A stretch of 64,000 nucleotides of DNA. Source: Theocolax elegans. Its lineage: Eukaryota > Arthropoda > Insecta > Hymenoptera > Cerocephalidae. A program made the translations under genes and the position numbers. Under the pieces are notes generated by a model. That model did no database searches and was not told the DNA's origin. It saw only the letters and a list, made by a program, of their open reading frames with translations. Shown here one piece after another: positions 1 through 10,265 of the stretch. The stretch is from positions 38,630,905-38,694,904 of the forward strand of contig CM047427.1 in NCBI GenBank assembly GCA_026168455.1. The letters run 5' to 3'. Numbering within the stretch: the stretch's first letter is position 1; each line of letters begins with the position of its first letter.

Positions 1-1660
1 AGAGAAGCACATTTAGAATCCCTCGATCGTTCTCCAAGACCTTGGTGGAGCTTACCCACAAAGTAAGCGACCTTTCGAAGAAGGTGGATAAGCTAATGTC
101 CGAGCGCACTCAAACCGCTAACAACACGAGATTGGGCGGTGCCAACCAATCTCACCATCTGCAATTTCAGCGCAGCTTGCCAAACGCCAGCCGGACATTT
201 TTCCACCAAGCTACTCTACGTCATCGAGGATGAATAGAAAATCTCGAGACGTTGGCCGCATTGTTAGGAAGTGGTAGGTCAAATTCTCTGGTAACAAGAG
301 CCAGAGCATTGAGGCCTTCCTTACCAGGATCGAGGATTGCAGGATCCTGGCCAATCTGTCAGAGGACGAGTTACTCCTCCCCCCCCTCTCTGAACTGCTG
401 ACAGACGCCGCCGCCACGCGGTACCAGAAGGAGAAACATAAGTGGCACTCCTGGCAAGATTTCGTGCCATCGAGCAAATGTTAGTACGAGATGAGTCACC
501 GTTTCCAGCAGAGGATTATCGCCGAGTCCAATGCACGGACTCAAGGACCGGATAAACCAGTCAGGGACTACATAACGTGCTCCATCGCCAGTATGCTAAA
601 GATAGTCCCTACGCCGACCGAAGCACAGCAGATCGATCATTTGTATCGAAACATGCTGCCACAGCTACAACGGCTGTTCAAGAGAGCGGAAATGGGCTTA
701 ATTGAAGAGATGCTGGACCTTGCCGTGGAAGCAGAGCAGACGATAGAAGGCGAAAAAGTCTATCGTCTATCACCTACGGAGGAAGGGTCTCTGCTTCCAG
801 AGATGGCGTATAAGCCGAAGCGGTAAAAAGGTTCTCCAAAGGGTAAGGTAGCGACCGCTGAGTTAACCTCAGCCAAACCGAGCGAGCCTGACGTCGTCGA
901 CCGCATTGCCAAGATGCTGGAAAATGCGTTGCGGACAATTATCTCCCAAGTGGCGTCGACATCTCGACAGTCCCGCAGGAGAAGCCTAAGGTCCTGCTCT
1001 CCGAAAAAAAGGACCGCCGGTGAATCGATCACAGAAAAATAGGAGGTTCGCAAGGCCTAGCAGTCCGAGGAAGAGCTCCGGACGAAGACAGGAGAAAGAG
1101 AGTGCTAGTCCACCTTAAAAAGGGAAGGAACAGCCGAAAAATCGAATGGGCTCAACCTTTGACCTGACCAAGCCTCTCACCTGCGCTAGCTGCGGGAAGA
1201 TTGGGTATTCCCGCAGGTATTGTCCGGTGTGCTCGTGAAACGCCAAAGGAAGCAGTTAATCGGAACGAAAACCGCGACCCAAGACCTGGAGTCCCCGCTG
1301 TCTCAGGTCAGTTCGAAAGCAGACGTTGAGTCAACGGATGAGGATCAACGTGAGTTGTCTCAACCGCCGAGGGATCAACAGGCAATGTGGGACCCGCCTG
1401 TAGCGAGCGAATCCTCCCCTGCGAGCGAGTCCTCTGGCGAGGGAACTCGGTGTAGTCCGCGCAAGACGTCGCTTACGTCTTTAGATAAGTCCCGCGTTCC
1501 CAGACAACTGCGTGGTCGTCCCCGGGAAACAACCGTGACCGTAAAGCGTCGGTCACCCATAGAACAGTCTGCCAATGCAGATTCTGAACTGGTTCCGTCG
1601 AGACGAGGACGAGGACGTCCTCCATGCTCACGAGCAAAGCGCACGTAAAGCGCCAGCAGC
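1..1660 (+). pseudogene. Internally deleted Gypsy-type element: gag fused to pol tail
   Basis: This is a decayed Gypsy (Ty3-type) LTR retrotransposon that begins outside the window. Translated pieces between 270 and 830 follow the capsid region of the Gag at 24885-26708, including a shared stretch around LDHLYRNMLPQLQRLFKRAE. Stop codons and frameshifts break the frame several times (for example near 480 and 826). A zinc knuckle of the C-x2-C-x4-Y-x4-C type lies at 1182-1223. Almost immediately after it, 1220-1648 resembles the extreme C-terminus of the integrase at 29213-30313: an acidic, serine-rich stretch and then two AT-hook cores (RGRPRE, RGRGRPP). About 3.5 kb encoding protease, reverse transcriptase, RNase H and most of integrase is therefore missing. 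Confident as a pseudogene; the exact junction needs an alignment. Confidence 0.85.
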
Positions 1661-1789
1661 GGAGACAGCCTTTAAAAAGGAATACAGGTTAACATGTAAC
1701 CCTAGCCTTCAACGAGCGGAATGGAAGGTTCTGATGAACTTAGTTGTTCGCTCTGCCGCTGTAAAGAGATTTCTTTCTTAACACAGTTT

Positions 1790-2175
1790 CTTCGCATTCT
1801 GGTTCGCAGGAGCCACTTCACGAGAGAATGCGCGCGTGACGTAGGCAGCTTCTACATCAGAACTTCCTACGTTAGTGATCATACGTCACGCGGTGTGACG
1901 TCACGTCTGCTAGTTTAAGCAACCGATGGTTCCCGGATTGTTTGCCGATCACGCGAGTTGTATTAATTTTTACTTGTTTGTATTTCCCGGTGATAATCCT
2001 TTCCGACAAATACCACCCTCTCCGGCGAATACTCTAGTCAGAAAATTTTTGGAAAAGGCCCAATACATGGTTTCAAAGTCAAACAAAGTGTTTGGCTTTG
2101 TTAATGGCACGACACGGGAATCAAAGTGATTCCCGGCCGCATCGTAGGACAGCTTTACATAGGTTGGTAAGTTGG
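1790..2175 (+). repeat. 3' LTR (partial) of the deleted Gypsy element
   Basis: The stretch after the pol tail is homologous, in inverse orientation, to 46790-47225. Shared blocks include CCACTTCACGAGAGAA, the palindromic TGACGTCAC region, GGGAATCAAAGTGATTCCCGG and GGTTGGTAAGTTG. The position directly downstream of the integrase tail is where a 3' LTR belongs. Exact ends were not resolved, and the copy fades near 2175 without the TCACA terminus seen in the other copy. Confidence 0.7.
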
Positions 2176-2189
2176 GACAGTAATAAAAA

Positions 2190-2984
2190 GTATAAGTAAT
2201 AATATACGTAATAATAAATATAAGTAAATGTAAAAATTATCTATTTTGGTACAAAAACACATTTGTTGCTACATTGATGGTAGCTAAATAATTTCATTGA
2301 GGCGTTTGAATATTTTTATAGTTTTAGTTTCCGAAACTTCTTACTCTTTTTATATCAAAATAAACAATTGGAAAAATTAGGAAACGAAAGTTTTTTGACC
2401 CTCGAAATACAATTTGGATTAACTGTTTAAGTATTATTAAAGATTATATGTATATTTTATTCTATCATTAAAAAATAGATAGAGGAAATTTTTCAATAGA
2501 TTCAAAATAATTTAATTAATTGCATGATATTGAATAAAAAAAATTATACGTTAATATCAATTATTTTAGTTAAAATCTTTTATACAGCATATTTTAATCT
2601 AGAAAGTTTTTTTTTATTCTCACATTATTATTAATTTCACTTATTATCTTTACTTTATTCAAATAATTTAAGATTTATTAAGTACGGTTTTATAAAAATT
2701 ATTTATAACATATATTATCGAATTAAATATTTAATATTCTCAGCTACCGATAGGTGTAAGTCTTATATTATAAGTAAAAGTTACAACTGTTCTTTCCACA
2801 TACTTACTATATTAAATATTGCTGACTAACATTGTTTTTATAAATAGTTTAAATCGATAATGTTTAGTTTTATTTTATTTATGAATAAAATCTATGTAAC
2901 AAGGAAAAATTCGAATATTCAAATCTTCGAATGTGAAAGCATTCGAAACTGCATAAGACCCAAGTACAAAATTAGCGAGTCAGT
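2190..2984. other. AT-rich stretch with no gene
   Basis: No coding similarity, RNA gene or clear repeat boundary was seen. The sequence is strongly A/T-rich with many stop codons in all frames. Confidence 0.5.
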
Positions 2985-4640
2985 GTTACAATCTAACTAG
3001 GACAAGATTAATCCAATTCTTGAATATCCGACACCAAAAAATGTGAAACAGTTAAGATATTTTAACGGCTTAATAGGTTGTACTCTAGATTCATAAAGAA
3101 TTTAGCAAAATACCGTTTAATATTAAACTACTTAACCAGGAAATTTGTAAGTTGGTAGTGACACCAGGAGCAACAAGAAGCATTTGACAGAATTAGTCTA
3201 TAGCCCTACTACATGTCCCAGTTTTAGCCTGCCTCGATTTTTTCCGTGCCTGCAAACTTCAAACGGACGCTAGCAATTACGCTATAACAGCTCTTCTAAC
3301 GCAGGATGTTAAAGGCGAAGATGGTTACAGAAATGGAGTGTTTGGCTATTCTAAAAGGATATCTGTAAGGTGAAGAATTTACCGTAATCACAGACCACCA
3401 CAGTCTCTTTTAGCTAAACAAACTGAAACATCCAGCTGACAGGTTAACTCGATAGTATGTGAAACTACAGAATTATAACATCAAATTTGTGCATCAAATA
3501 TGAATAAAGGAACAATGCTTAAAGTGCCAGATACTCTTTCTGGAGCTTCTGAAAAAGAAGTAAACACAGCGGCAGCATTATAAAAATTTCCCAATAAATA
3601 CCCACACCGTAGAATGTCTAAAAACCTGTTACATGCCGACCGTCCCAGTCCTTTAGTAGACCCCTTCATACCCGAATTCAGATGCTCGGAAAATAATTTT
3701 GCCAAAAACGAAGTTCGAAAAAGCCCTAGATAAAATTTATGTTACATTAGCGTTTTTACTACTATTAGCAAGGTATGTACTTTGACACATGTAATTTTGT
3801 CAAAATATGCCAGGATTCCCAAGCACATAAAAGTGGCCAACAAGCTCCACCCGATGCCATGGAAGACAGGAATATGAGGGAGCCGAGGATCGTACTTCCA
3901 GACGATATAATAGGGACCTAAGCCATTATTAAGACAAGCTTTGAAATACATTGTAGTATTTGAAATCTTTATTTTTTTATCCGATATATCGAGATGAAAT
4001 CCATTTGACGTGCTAATCCAAAGAGTGTACTGCAAGCGTTTAACGAACTCATCAATAAATTGAGCTGTCCTAAGTATTTAGTAACAGATAACGGGATTGA
4101 GTTAGCAAATAAACTGATTACAGACGGATTAACGCAATACGGTATCGTACAAACATCCATTCCACCTTATTTTGCGCAAGCTAATTTCGTAGAGCGAGTA
4201 AATAGGAACATCAAGCCGATAATACATATATAACATGATACATACCTTGCCGATAATCGCTGGAATTGGGATAGACATCACGGAGAATTTAATTTCGCTT
4301 CATATTTTTAAATTTAGGCAAAAATCCCCACCCAATGCTCTTATAAGAAAATATATAGAATTTCCTAGCCAATTCCTGCCCCAAATACAGAGCAGTGGGT
4401 AGAGCGTTTCCATAGACTCCCAAAAATATATGATATGTATTAGGCTGCGTAACTAAAATTCAAAGTAAATAAAGGAGTGGTGAATCTCAATGGGAAAAAT
4501 AAAGCATAAAAACAACAATTATAAGCCAAATACTAAATTATAGACGGAGAGAACGGGACAATCTGCTTCAACCCTTAAAAGGGGATAAGACTGAGGAAGA
4601 TTCGGCGAACCTAAATTAGAGATTTATCCAGGGAATAAGG
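2985..4640 (+). pseudogene. Decayed Gypsy pol (RT end, RNase H, integrase)
   Basis: This is a second, older Gypsy-type pol remnant. Near 3030-3110 the frame resembles the end of reverse transcriptase (a KNVKQLRxF-like stretch followed by RFIKNLAK). At 3250-3310 there is an RNase H-like LQTDASNYA region, and at 3385-3480 a VITDHHSL...LQNYNIKFVHQ region. At 4060-4220 the integrase core is recognisable, with LVTDNGIE and a PPYFAQANFVERVNR block that places two of the three acidic catalytic residues. Stop codons, frameshifts and a foreign stretch (about 3500-4020) interrupt it. It is more diverged from the element at 24885-30313 than the copy at 1-1660 is, so it belongs to a different lineage. 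It cannot encode a working enzyme. Confidence 0.75.
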
Positions 4641-5095
4641 ATCTGAATCAAGTTTTGTTCAGAATAAATCTGGGATATCCACTCAGTCCTATTCTCCTAA
4701 AACATAGCCCCAAATATTGTCCGCGACGCACCACATCTCGCTGTGGAATAAAAGGGTGTAGACGAGAACGACGCCACCAGTATTTCTTTACATTTTCAAC
4801 ACAGCAACAAACAGATAATGGCGCCACATCATACTGTGAAACAGTGCCGATCAGCATAACCACTATCAGACCAGCCCAGCTGGACCCCCGCCCCCCTTAT
4901 CCCACTTCCAATCCCCTTCCTATATCCACCATTCAGCCTTTCATCTTCAGGCAATCTTTCACTCTACAACCCGTCATCACCCGCCTCATTTACGATCTGG
5001 AAACGGAATTGTATATATACATCTACATTTCCGCTAGTGTCCCTTCCCAGTATCCCTTAATTCCCGACGTTACCACAGCCCAAACTCTATGATTT

Positions 5096-5360
5096 TTCAG
5101 ATTCTTTTTTTTCAAAATGTATCTACTTGATTTTAGCTGTCTTTTAAACTTAAGTTTGAATGTACATCTTAACGCATTATAAGCAATCAAATTTAAGAGT
5201 ATTTTTCACGAATTGTTTCGTTTTTTACTTGTATCTATCGTAAAATAGAGCATTAGAGTCTGCAGCTTTCTTCATATTTTTTTAGTAGAAAACATATCCT
5301 AGTATTAGGTAAAGATCCGTTTCGCGCAGGAGTGACACTCTCCTAGTTAAACCACTAAAC
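5096..5360 (-). repeat. Copy of a 250-bp repeat also present as a hairpin at 20.2-20.7 kb
   Basis: Blocks such as TATCTATCGTAAAA, TCTTCATATTT and GGTAA(A/G)GATCCGTTTC recur at 20525-20735 in the same orientation and at 20193-20420 inverted. On the minus strand this copy retains a broken version of the short reading frame seen at 20190-20352. The parent element is not identified. Confidence 0.65.
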
Positions 5361-5575
5361 CCCTAAAGTTTTCCCTGAGCGCCCGAAATCTTCCCTATAC
5401 TTTGCAAAAAGCAGCCTTCCTCATATCTCTCCCAATTCCTAAACCTAAACTCATTCCATCCCTCTTAGACCTCCCTAACGACTCCAAACAATAAAAGACC
5501 CACGAAGCAACTAGGCCACCGATTGACCGTCACGACCAGCAATAATCTATCGCCCGTTCATCACCTGAGCAATGC

Positions 5576-5700
5576 TGCCCAGGCTCTTTGAATTGCGAGG
5601 AAAATGGACATAGCTGGAAGCAGTGATCATCGATGATAAGGATATTTTGTCGTAATTACGAAATTACAAGAATGATGACCCGAGACTGCCCTTGTTCTAA
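5576..5700 (+). pseudogene. Gag nucleocapsid fragment with two decayed zinc knuckles
   Basis: One frame reads NCEENGHSWKQ then a stop, followed by FCRNYEITRMMTRDCPC. These match two consecutive C-x2-C-x4-H-x4-C knuckles with several cysteines lost (Leu or Tyr in Cys positions, a stop where the last Cys should be). Such paired knuckles are typical of retrotransposon Gag proteins. No other part of the gene is recognisable around it, and its parent element is unknown. Confidence 0.5.
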
Positions 5701-5701
5701 A

Positions 5702-6081
5702 GAGGCATACAAGGCCTTATAGCCAAATGGCACAATGCCCCTAAAAACCTATACATTTTTCGTTATTATTGGTTGAAAAAGGCAGCAGTTATTCAATTTG
5801 ATCATATGTGATACATCGCCAGTTGTGGCACGACTTTTTTTGATCATATATGATACATTTCCAGTGAAAGAGTTAGTTTTATCTCTCTCCTAAGCCGCAA
5901 TCATGGACTAGCAAAAATCGTTTCTTTTTTTTTATTTTTGTGAAAACCTAAATAAATGCAAATTATTAGTAAAATTCTAATTTAAACACATGAAATAAGG
6001 AATATAAATAGCAGCAGAAAAGAATGGTATAAGCAACACTAATCCGCAATAAATATTATGAAGTGAAGGTAACTACTTATC
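5702..6081. other. Non-coding stretch
   Basis: Nothing coding is seen. A short motif, TTTGATCATATRTGATACAT, occurs twice at about 5797 and 5839 and is the only local repeat noticed. Confidence 0.4.
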
Positions 6082-6085
6082 TTAA

Positions 6086-6225
6086 CCTTTAGACTGCCGG
6101 CATGGCTCATATACGAGTCACCTGTGACCTTGACAACTACTCTAGAGATATGAGGTGTTTTTATATATCAATTTTGCACATCAAAAATATCAATTTATAA
6201 GGCAAAAATTCCGGCAGTCTAAAGG
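6086..6225. mobile_element. 140-bp TTAA-flanked MITE (piggyBac type)
   Basis: The element begins CCTTTAGACTGCCGG and ends with its exact reverse complement CCGGCAGTCTAAAGG. It is bounded by TTAA at 6082-6085 and 6226-6229. A TTAA target duplication with terminal CC...GG is the signature of the piggyBac superfamily. The 140-bp body has no coding capacity, so it is non-autonomous. Confidence 0.9.
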
Positions 6226-6640
6226 TTAATTTACAAATAAGTACGCAAGAGCGAGAGATTCGCTGTTGCGAAAAGAGATCTCAGAGCGAAAAACTATACG
6301 TTTAAATTTATGAAATACATTCACAACTGATAAAAAATAAGAAGATGCATTTGTTGTATTTCAAAGAAAAATTATTTATTTATTGCAAATAATAAAAATA
6401 AAACTATTATTACTTATAAGGGGAGTGCTTGATGCCCGGGAAACGGATCTTATCCTAACTTCGGTATATCTTTTGTAATATAAAAATATAAAGAAAGCCA
6501 ACTGTTTACTTGCCAATGGCCACTTTTATGAAAATTATTCGACATCTAATAATAAAAAACCAAAAGAAAATTGAGTTAAAGTAAATAAGGTTTGGTTAAA
6601 TATAATATAATAATTGATAAAATGAATAATTTCAAACTGT

Positions 6641-6654
6641 GTGTGTGTGTGTGT
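6641..6654. repeat. Short (GT)n microsatellite
   Basis: Seven GT dinucleotides followed by a T-run lie at the 3' edge of the LINE remnant that runs leftwards from 7584. Confidence 0.8.
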
Positions 6655-6669
6655 TTTTTTAAGGAGGCG

Positions 6670-7590
6670 GTAAAAATGCTCTTTACCCATGGAGTGTGAG
6701 ACTCGGATTCACCCCCTTCAGAAACCGCCGTAAGGCATTGCTTCGAAAGGGGCAGTCATGCCCTATCTGGGCCATCGCACAATATTACGTCAGGCTGCTG
6801 TTATTGCTAACGTTTCTTCTACTCTCTTTAATTCTTCTGATGAGATCTGGCGAGGGTAACCACAACATCCCACCCACTCCGTGATACGAGCAGACAAGTC
6901 CCTAGGTCCTCGTGTGTTACAGGGCCGTTCCAATACTCCTAGAATTGTTGGCGTTCTTCCAGGAAGTTTGGGCAGTGAAAGAGAACGTGTTCCGCGTCTT
7001 CGTCCACTCCAGGGCATGTTGAGCACTCCGAGCTCCCGTACACTTCAATGCGGCACAGGGTCTCATTTCGAGGAGGAGTTCCCCAGCCTTGGTGCGCCAA
7101 ATGCGGGTGACCCTGTCTCCCAGACTTTGGAGGTTCGAGTTCGCCTTGACCTTCCGCAGGATGTCAGCGTATGAGCCCCCGCTTGACGCTTTAATCTTAA
7201 TAGCATCTGGGCGTGGGGTCTCGTTCCGGTCTTAGGTCTTGATGTATCCTTGGCCGGTTTGCTGGCCTCCTTCAGTTGTTGTTGCTGCTGTGGTTGGTTG
7301 CCGGACTTCTTTTTGCCCTTGTTTTTTACTACTGTGGCCCAGTCAGGGGCTTTTGGCTGAGCCTGCGTGACACCATCGGTCTTCTTCTTCTTCGCCTCTG
7401 GTGGTAAAAGCGGCGTTGGCGGATCATGTTCCCCGATGTTTTTAGGACCACTCTGGCTAAAGATAGGGGATGTTCGACATCCCCCATCCTTCCTTTTTCT
7501 TTTGGCTGATGGTGTCGCCATTTCTGAGCTGACGTGCCACACTTTGTTATAATGGACCAGCGCCCTGCTCGCCGCCCTTTCCAAAGTCTT
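6670..7590 (-). pseudogene. R1/Jockey-type LINE reduced to ORF1 plus ORF2 tail
   Basis: Read on the minus strand, 7584 to about 7030 resembles the Gag-like ORF1 of R1-type non-LTR elements. It has a basic and Gln-rich N-terminal part (KRKRKD, KKKK, QQQQQ), then a PDWATVVKNKGKKK stretch, and at the end a frame resembling LRKVKAN...GDRVT...KAGELLLEM. Directly after it, 7024-6790 resembles the extreme C-terminus of the same group's ORF2 (PGVDEDAEHVLFHCPNF, ending near KRVEETLA), homologous to 22620-22860. Endonuclease and reverse transcriptase are missing between them. The region 6790-6670 looks like the 3' UTR. The copy is dead, and several frameshifts are present. Confidence 0.75.
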
Positions 7591-7660
7591 TATCTCCTAG
7601 TAGACATTGTTTCTTGACAGAGCGAAGTCCACAAGGGATCTAATTTTGTCACCGAAGAGA

Positions 7661-7901
7661 TTAACCTTTAGAGGACGGGAATTTTCTGGTTCAAAAAAGC
7701 TTCTTTTTTCAATAAAATTAATGTCTAAAATCATCGGATTACTTTTAACCTTTAGAGAACGGGGATTTGGGTTTACTGTTTTCTCTCACTTTTCTATAGA
7801 AATCGAGTTTTTGTCGTGTCTCACATCTAAAAGCTAACACATGTAATGGGTCGACCATGGGCATGGCCCGTATAGGGGCCATCCCGTCCTCCAAAGGTTA
7901 A
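7661..7901. mobile_element. TTAA-type MITE with a duplicated left end
   Basis: TTAACCTTTAGAGGACGGGA at 7661 is mirrored by TCCCGTCCTCCAAAGGTTAA ending at 7901. A second left end, TTAACCTTTAGAGAACGGGG, starts at 7745. The block can be read as a 7745-7901 MITE with an extra left terminus, or as one element with an internal duplication. Terminal CCTTTAGA is shared with the MITE at 6086-6225, but the inner repeat differs. Confidence 0.8.
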
Positions 7902-8049
7902 GAACTTTATCAGCCTCTGATGATGTTAGCGTGCAAATGTTTCATAGATAGAGCTGTTTGACTGTAATGTAAAATACAGAATCTATGCGAGTCAGTGTGA
8001 ATAATGTCATTGCTTTGATTTTATCACTCGGTGGTCTTTTAATAACTGT

Positions 8050-8861
8050 TGGAAATTTATCGATCTTCCCGACTCAAATCAGAAAAAGGAAGGTGAAAAA
8101 AACTTTAACACATTCATTCCTTTTTGTAGCGTTTCGGTGGTGAATGCCACCCTCTTCAGACTGTATAAAGTATTTTATTTATAAATAAAACTGTACACTA
8201 GAATAAAATTAAGTAAATAATAAGAAAACGGAAAATATAATATAATTTTCTTCTAAAATAAACACTGCTATGTGTATACAAAAATTTCATTGCAAATCGA
8301 GTTGAATCACCGTTTTTTTTCTTCATTATTAACAAGGAAACGTCAAAATATATGTATACAATTTAATTATTTTTAATTTTTGTTTAAAATTTTCTGTAAT
8401 ATTTGAAATATGTACAAATTGCACCTACTTATATAGTATTGAATCGATAGCGAGTAATGTTTACATTTTTTCTGTTGATGACGCACAGGTTTGTATAAAA
8501 TATAATCGCCTGATTTAACGAGTTTTCATTTTAAATATAATATGCAAATAAATTAATATGCACCATTTAGCCAATTTTTACCATAGTTCGCTTCTGTGTC
8601 TAAAATTTTTAAATTTTGCCAATCAAATTCATGATTATTATTCTGTGCATGTTGAAAACAACTGTATCTTTACTTTGTTATGTTCATTATCTCGTGTGAT
8701 AATTTGCCTCTGAGTTTGTCCGACGTAAGAAGCATTGCAGATAATACAATTTAATTTATGTACAACATTATTTAGAGTATTTTTATCTGTTTTGTCTGCT
8801 TTTAATTATGATATTATTTAATTTATTTTCTATAGATGTAATAGTTTGTATTTCGTACTGC
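8050..8861 (-). pseudogene. Penelope-like element, C-terminal GIY-YIG part (minus copy)
   Basis: On the minus strand a frame around 8780-8600 reads LNCIICNASYVGQTQRQII then EHNKVK. This matches the GIY-YIG endonuclease found at the C-terminus of Penelope-like retroelements (Y-V-G-Q-T-x-R-Q, then E-H). The downstream sequence (to about 8050) is mirrored by 11150-11480 in the plus-strand copy, which supports a shared 3' end. Its upstream half lies at 9888-10265, separated by the inserted element at 8867-9882. Stops occur after the endonuclease motif. Confidence 0.8.
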
Positions 8862-8866
8862 TTTAA

Positions 8867-9882
8867 CCCTTTCAGTCACAGCAGGCACTATAGTAGCTGC
8901 ATATTTTATTTCCTTTTTTCTTCATTGATTCTTTGAAATTATTGGTAAATATGAAAGTTTTTACATTTGCTGTTATTTAACTACTGAAACTTCGAAGTGC
9001 TTCATAATTTTTATGAATTTATAAATAATTATTTGTTTTATAAATAAATAAATATAAAAAATGGGTGTTTTCATAAATCTAATTGGTTACCGGCGAAATT
9101 TGATCGTGAACATATACAAAAAATTATATATCTTATGGTTTTTCCGGTCGCTGATTACGAATATGAAGTCATATTTTAAAATTCAAAAAGTCGGATCCAA
9201 TATGGCGGATCAACAATGTTGGTATATATGGAGCGTAATCTAAAAAACGTATACATGGTCTTTTGGGGATGCTTAATACGAATACGCAATCAGATTATAA
9301 ATTATATTTTTAATTATATTTTTAACAGATTATAAATATTCATAATCTCGGATGTTATAATAAAATAAATCCACTGTTTTGTTGCATAAATAAATATTTT
9401 CGTATATAAAAATTTAAAAAATAAATAAAATACAAAAAATAAAATAAAACAAAAAAAAGAAAAAAAAGAAACGAAACTTCCACAGCCGGTCCCAAGCCCA
9501 TGTATTAAAAGAGAAGGGTGTTTCATTACAAGTTTGAAATTCTGCAATCAAAATGAAAAAATCTGACCTGAAAAACGTAATAAAAAGAATTTTTTGTACG
9601 CATTTATTAAATTCAACATTTTCTGTTGACGATATAAGATCCACCATTTTGAAATATTAAAATCTGGCTTCATATCCATAGTCAGCAACCTCAAAAACGT
9701 ATGTACATATGTTTTAGTCTAAATTTCATGAGATTTTAGATTATTGATCCACCATATTAGATTCGCCATTTTGAATTTTCAAAATCTGTCTTCATTTTCG
9801 TAATCAGCGACTACAAAAACCTTAAGAAGAAAGTATGATTCGCTGTTTATCAAATTACTGTGCAAATTACGTGACTGAAAGG
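8867..9882. mobile_element. 1-kb palindromic TTAA element inserted in the Penelope copy
   Basis: The left end CCCTTTCAGTCAC (8867) mirrors the right end GTGACTGAAAGG (9871-9882), and TTAA flanks both sides. Inside, 9120-9240 and 9640-9830 are inverted copies of each other (shared blocks around CTGATTACGAA and AATATGG), so most of the element is foldback DNA. Short ORFs inside are T-rich or A-rich and unconvincing. The TTAA target and CC...GG termini point to a non-autonomous piggyBac-type element. Confidence 0.8.
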
Positions 9883-9887
9883 TTTAA

Positions 9888-10265
9888 ATTAGTTGATATT
9901 TTTTCGTAAAGGTTCCTAGAATATGATAAAGTAAGGACCAGTTTATAATTATTATTTTCTTTTTTGTTTTGATTATTTTGCTGGTTATTTAAGTTTACAA
10001 GACGTTTTGTAATGTATTTTTCATTAAAATGTTTGGGATAGTTGTTTTTTAGTAGATATTCTTTTGTTGTTCTGTCAATTAAGTTATAGATCATAGCATT
10101 TTTTTTAATATAGGATTTGCTGATTCAATATTTAAAAATCGTGCAGAAAAAGTAGGTTTTGTGTACCAATAAAATATAATTTTATTACTATTTCTAATCA
10201 ATAACGTGTCCAGGAAACTAATTTTGTTATTCTGACTATTATCGCTCACTAATATTCTTAAAAAT
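9888..10265 (-). pseudogene. Penelope-like element, end of the reverse transcriptase (minus copy)
   Basis: Minus-strand frames read NKISFLDTLLIRNSNK and YWYTKPTFSARFLNIES, then a frame ending LVLTLSYSRNLYEKIS. These match the stretch between the end of reverse transcriptase and the linker of Penelope-like elements (SFLDV...I.R, KPTFSGR). The sequence continues at 8861 after the inserted element. Two copies meet head to head at about 10265. Confidence 0.75.

Noticed and set aside
4655..5092. 145-codon ORF after the decayed pol
   Set aside because: It has no recognisable domain, is Pro/Thr-rich at its end with a run of YIYIYI, and lies in a degraded transposon. It is not supported as a gene.
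9314..9647. Two 77-codon ORFs rich in Phe, Lys and Ile
   Set aside because: They are translations of an A-rich tract inside the palindromic TTAA element.
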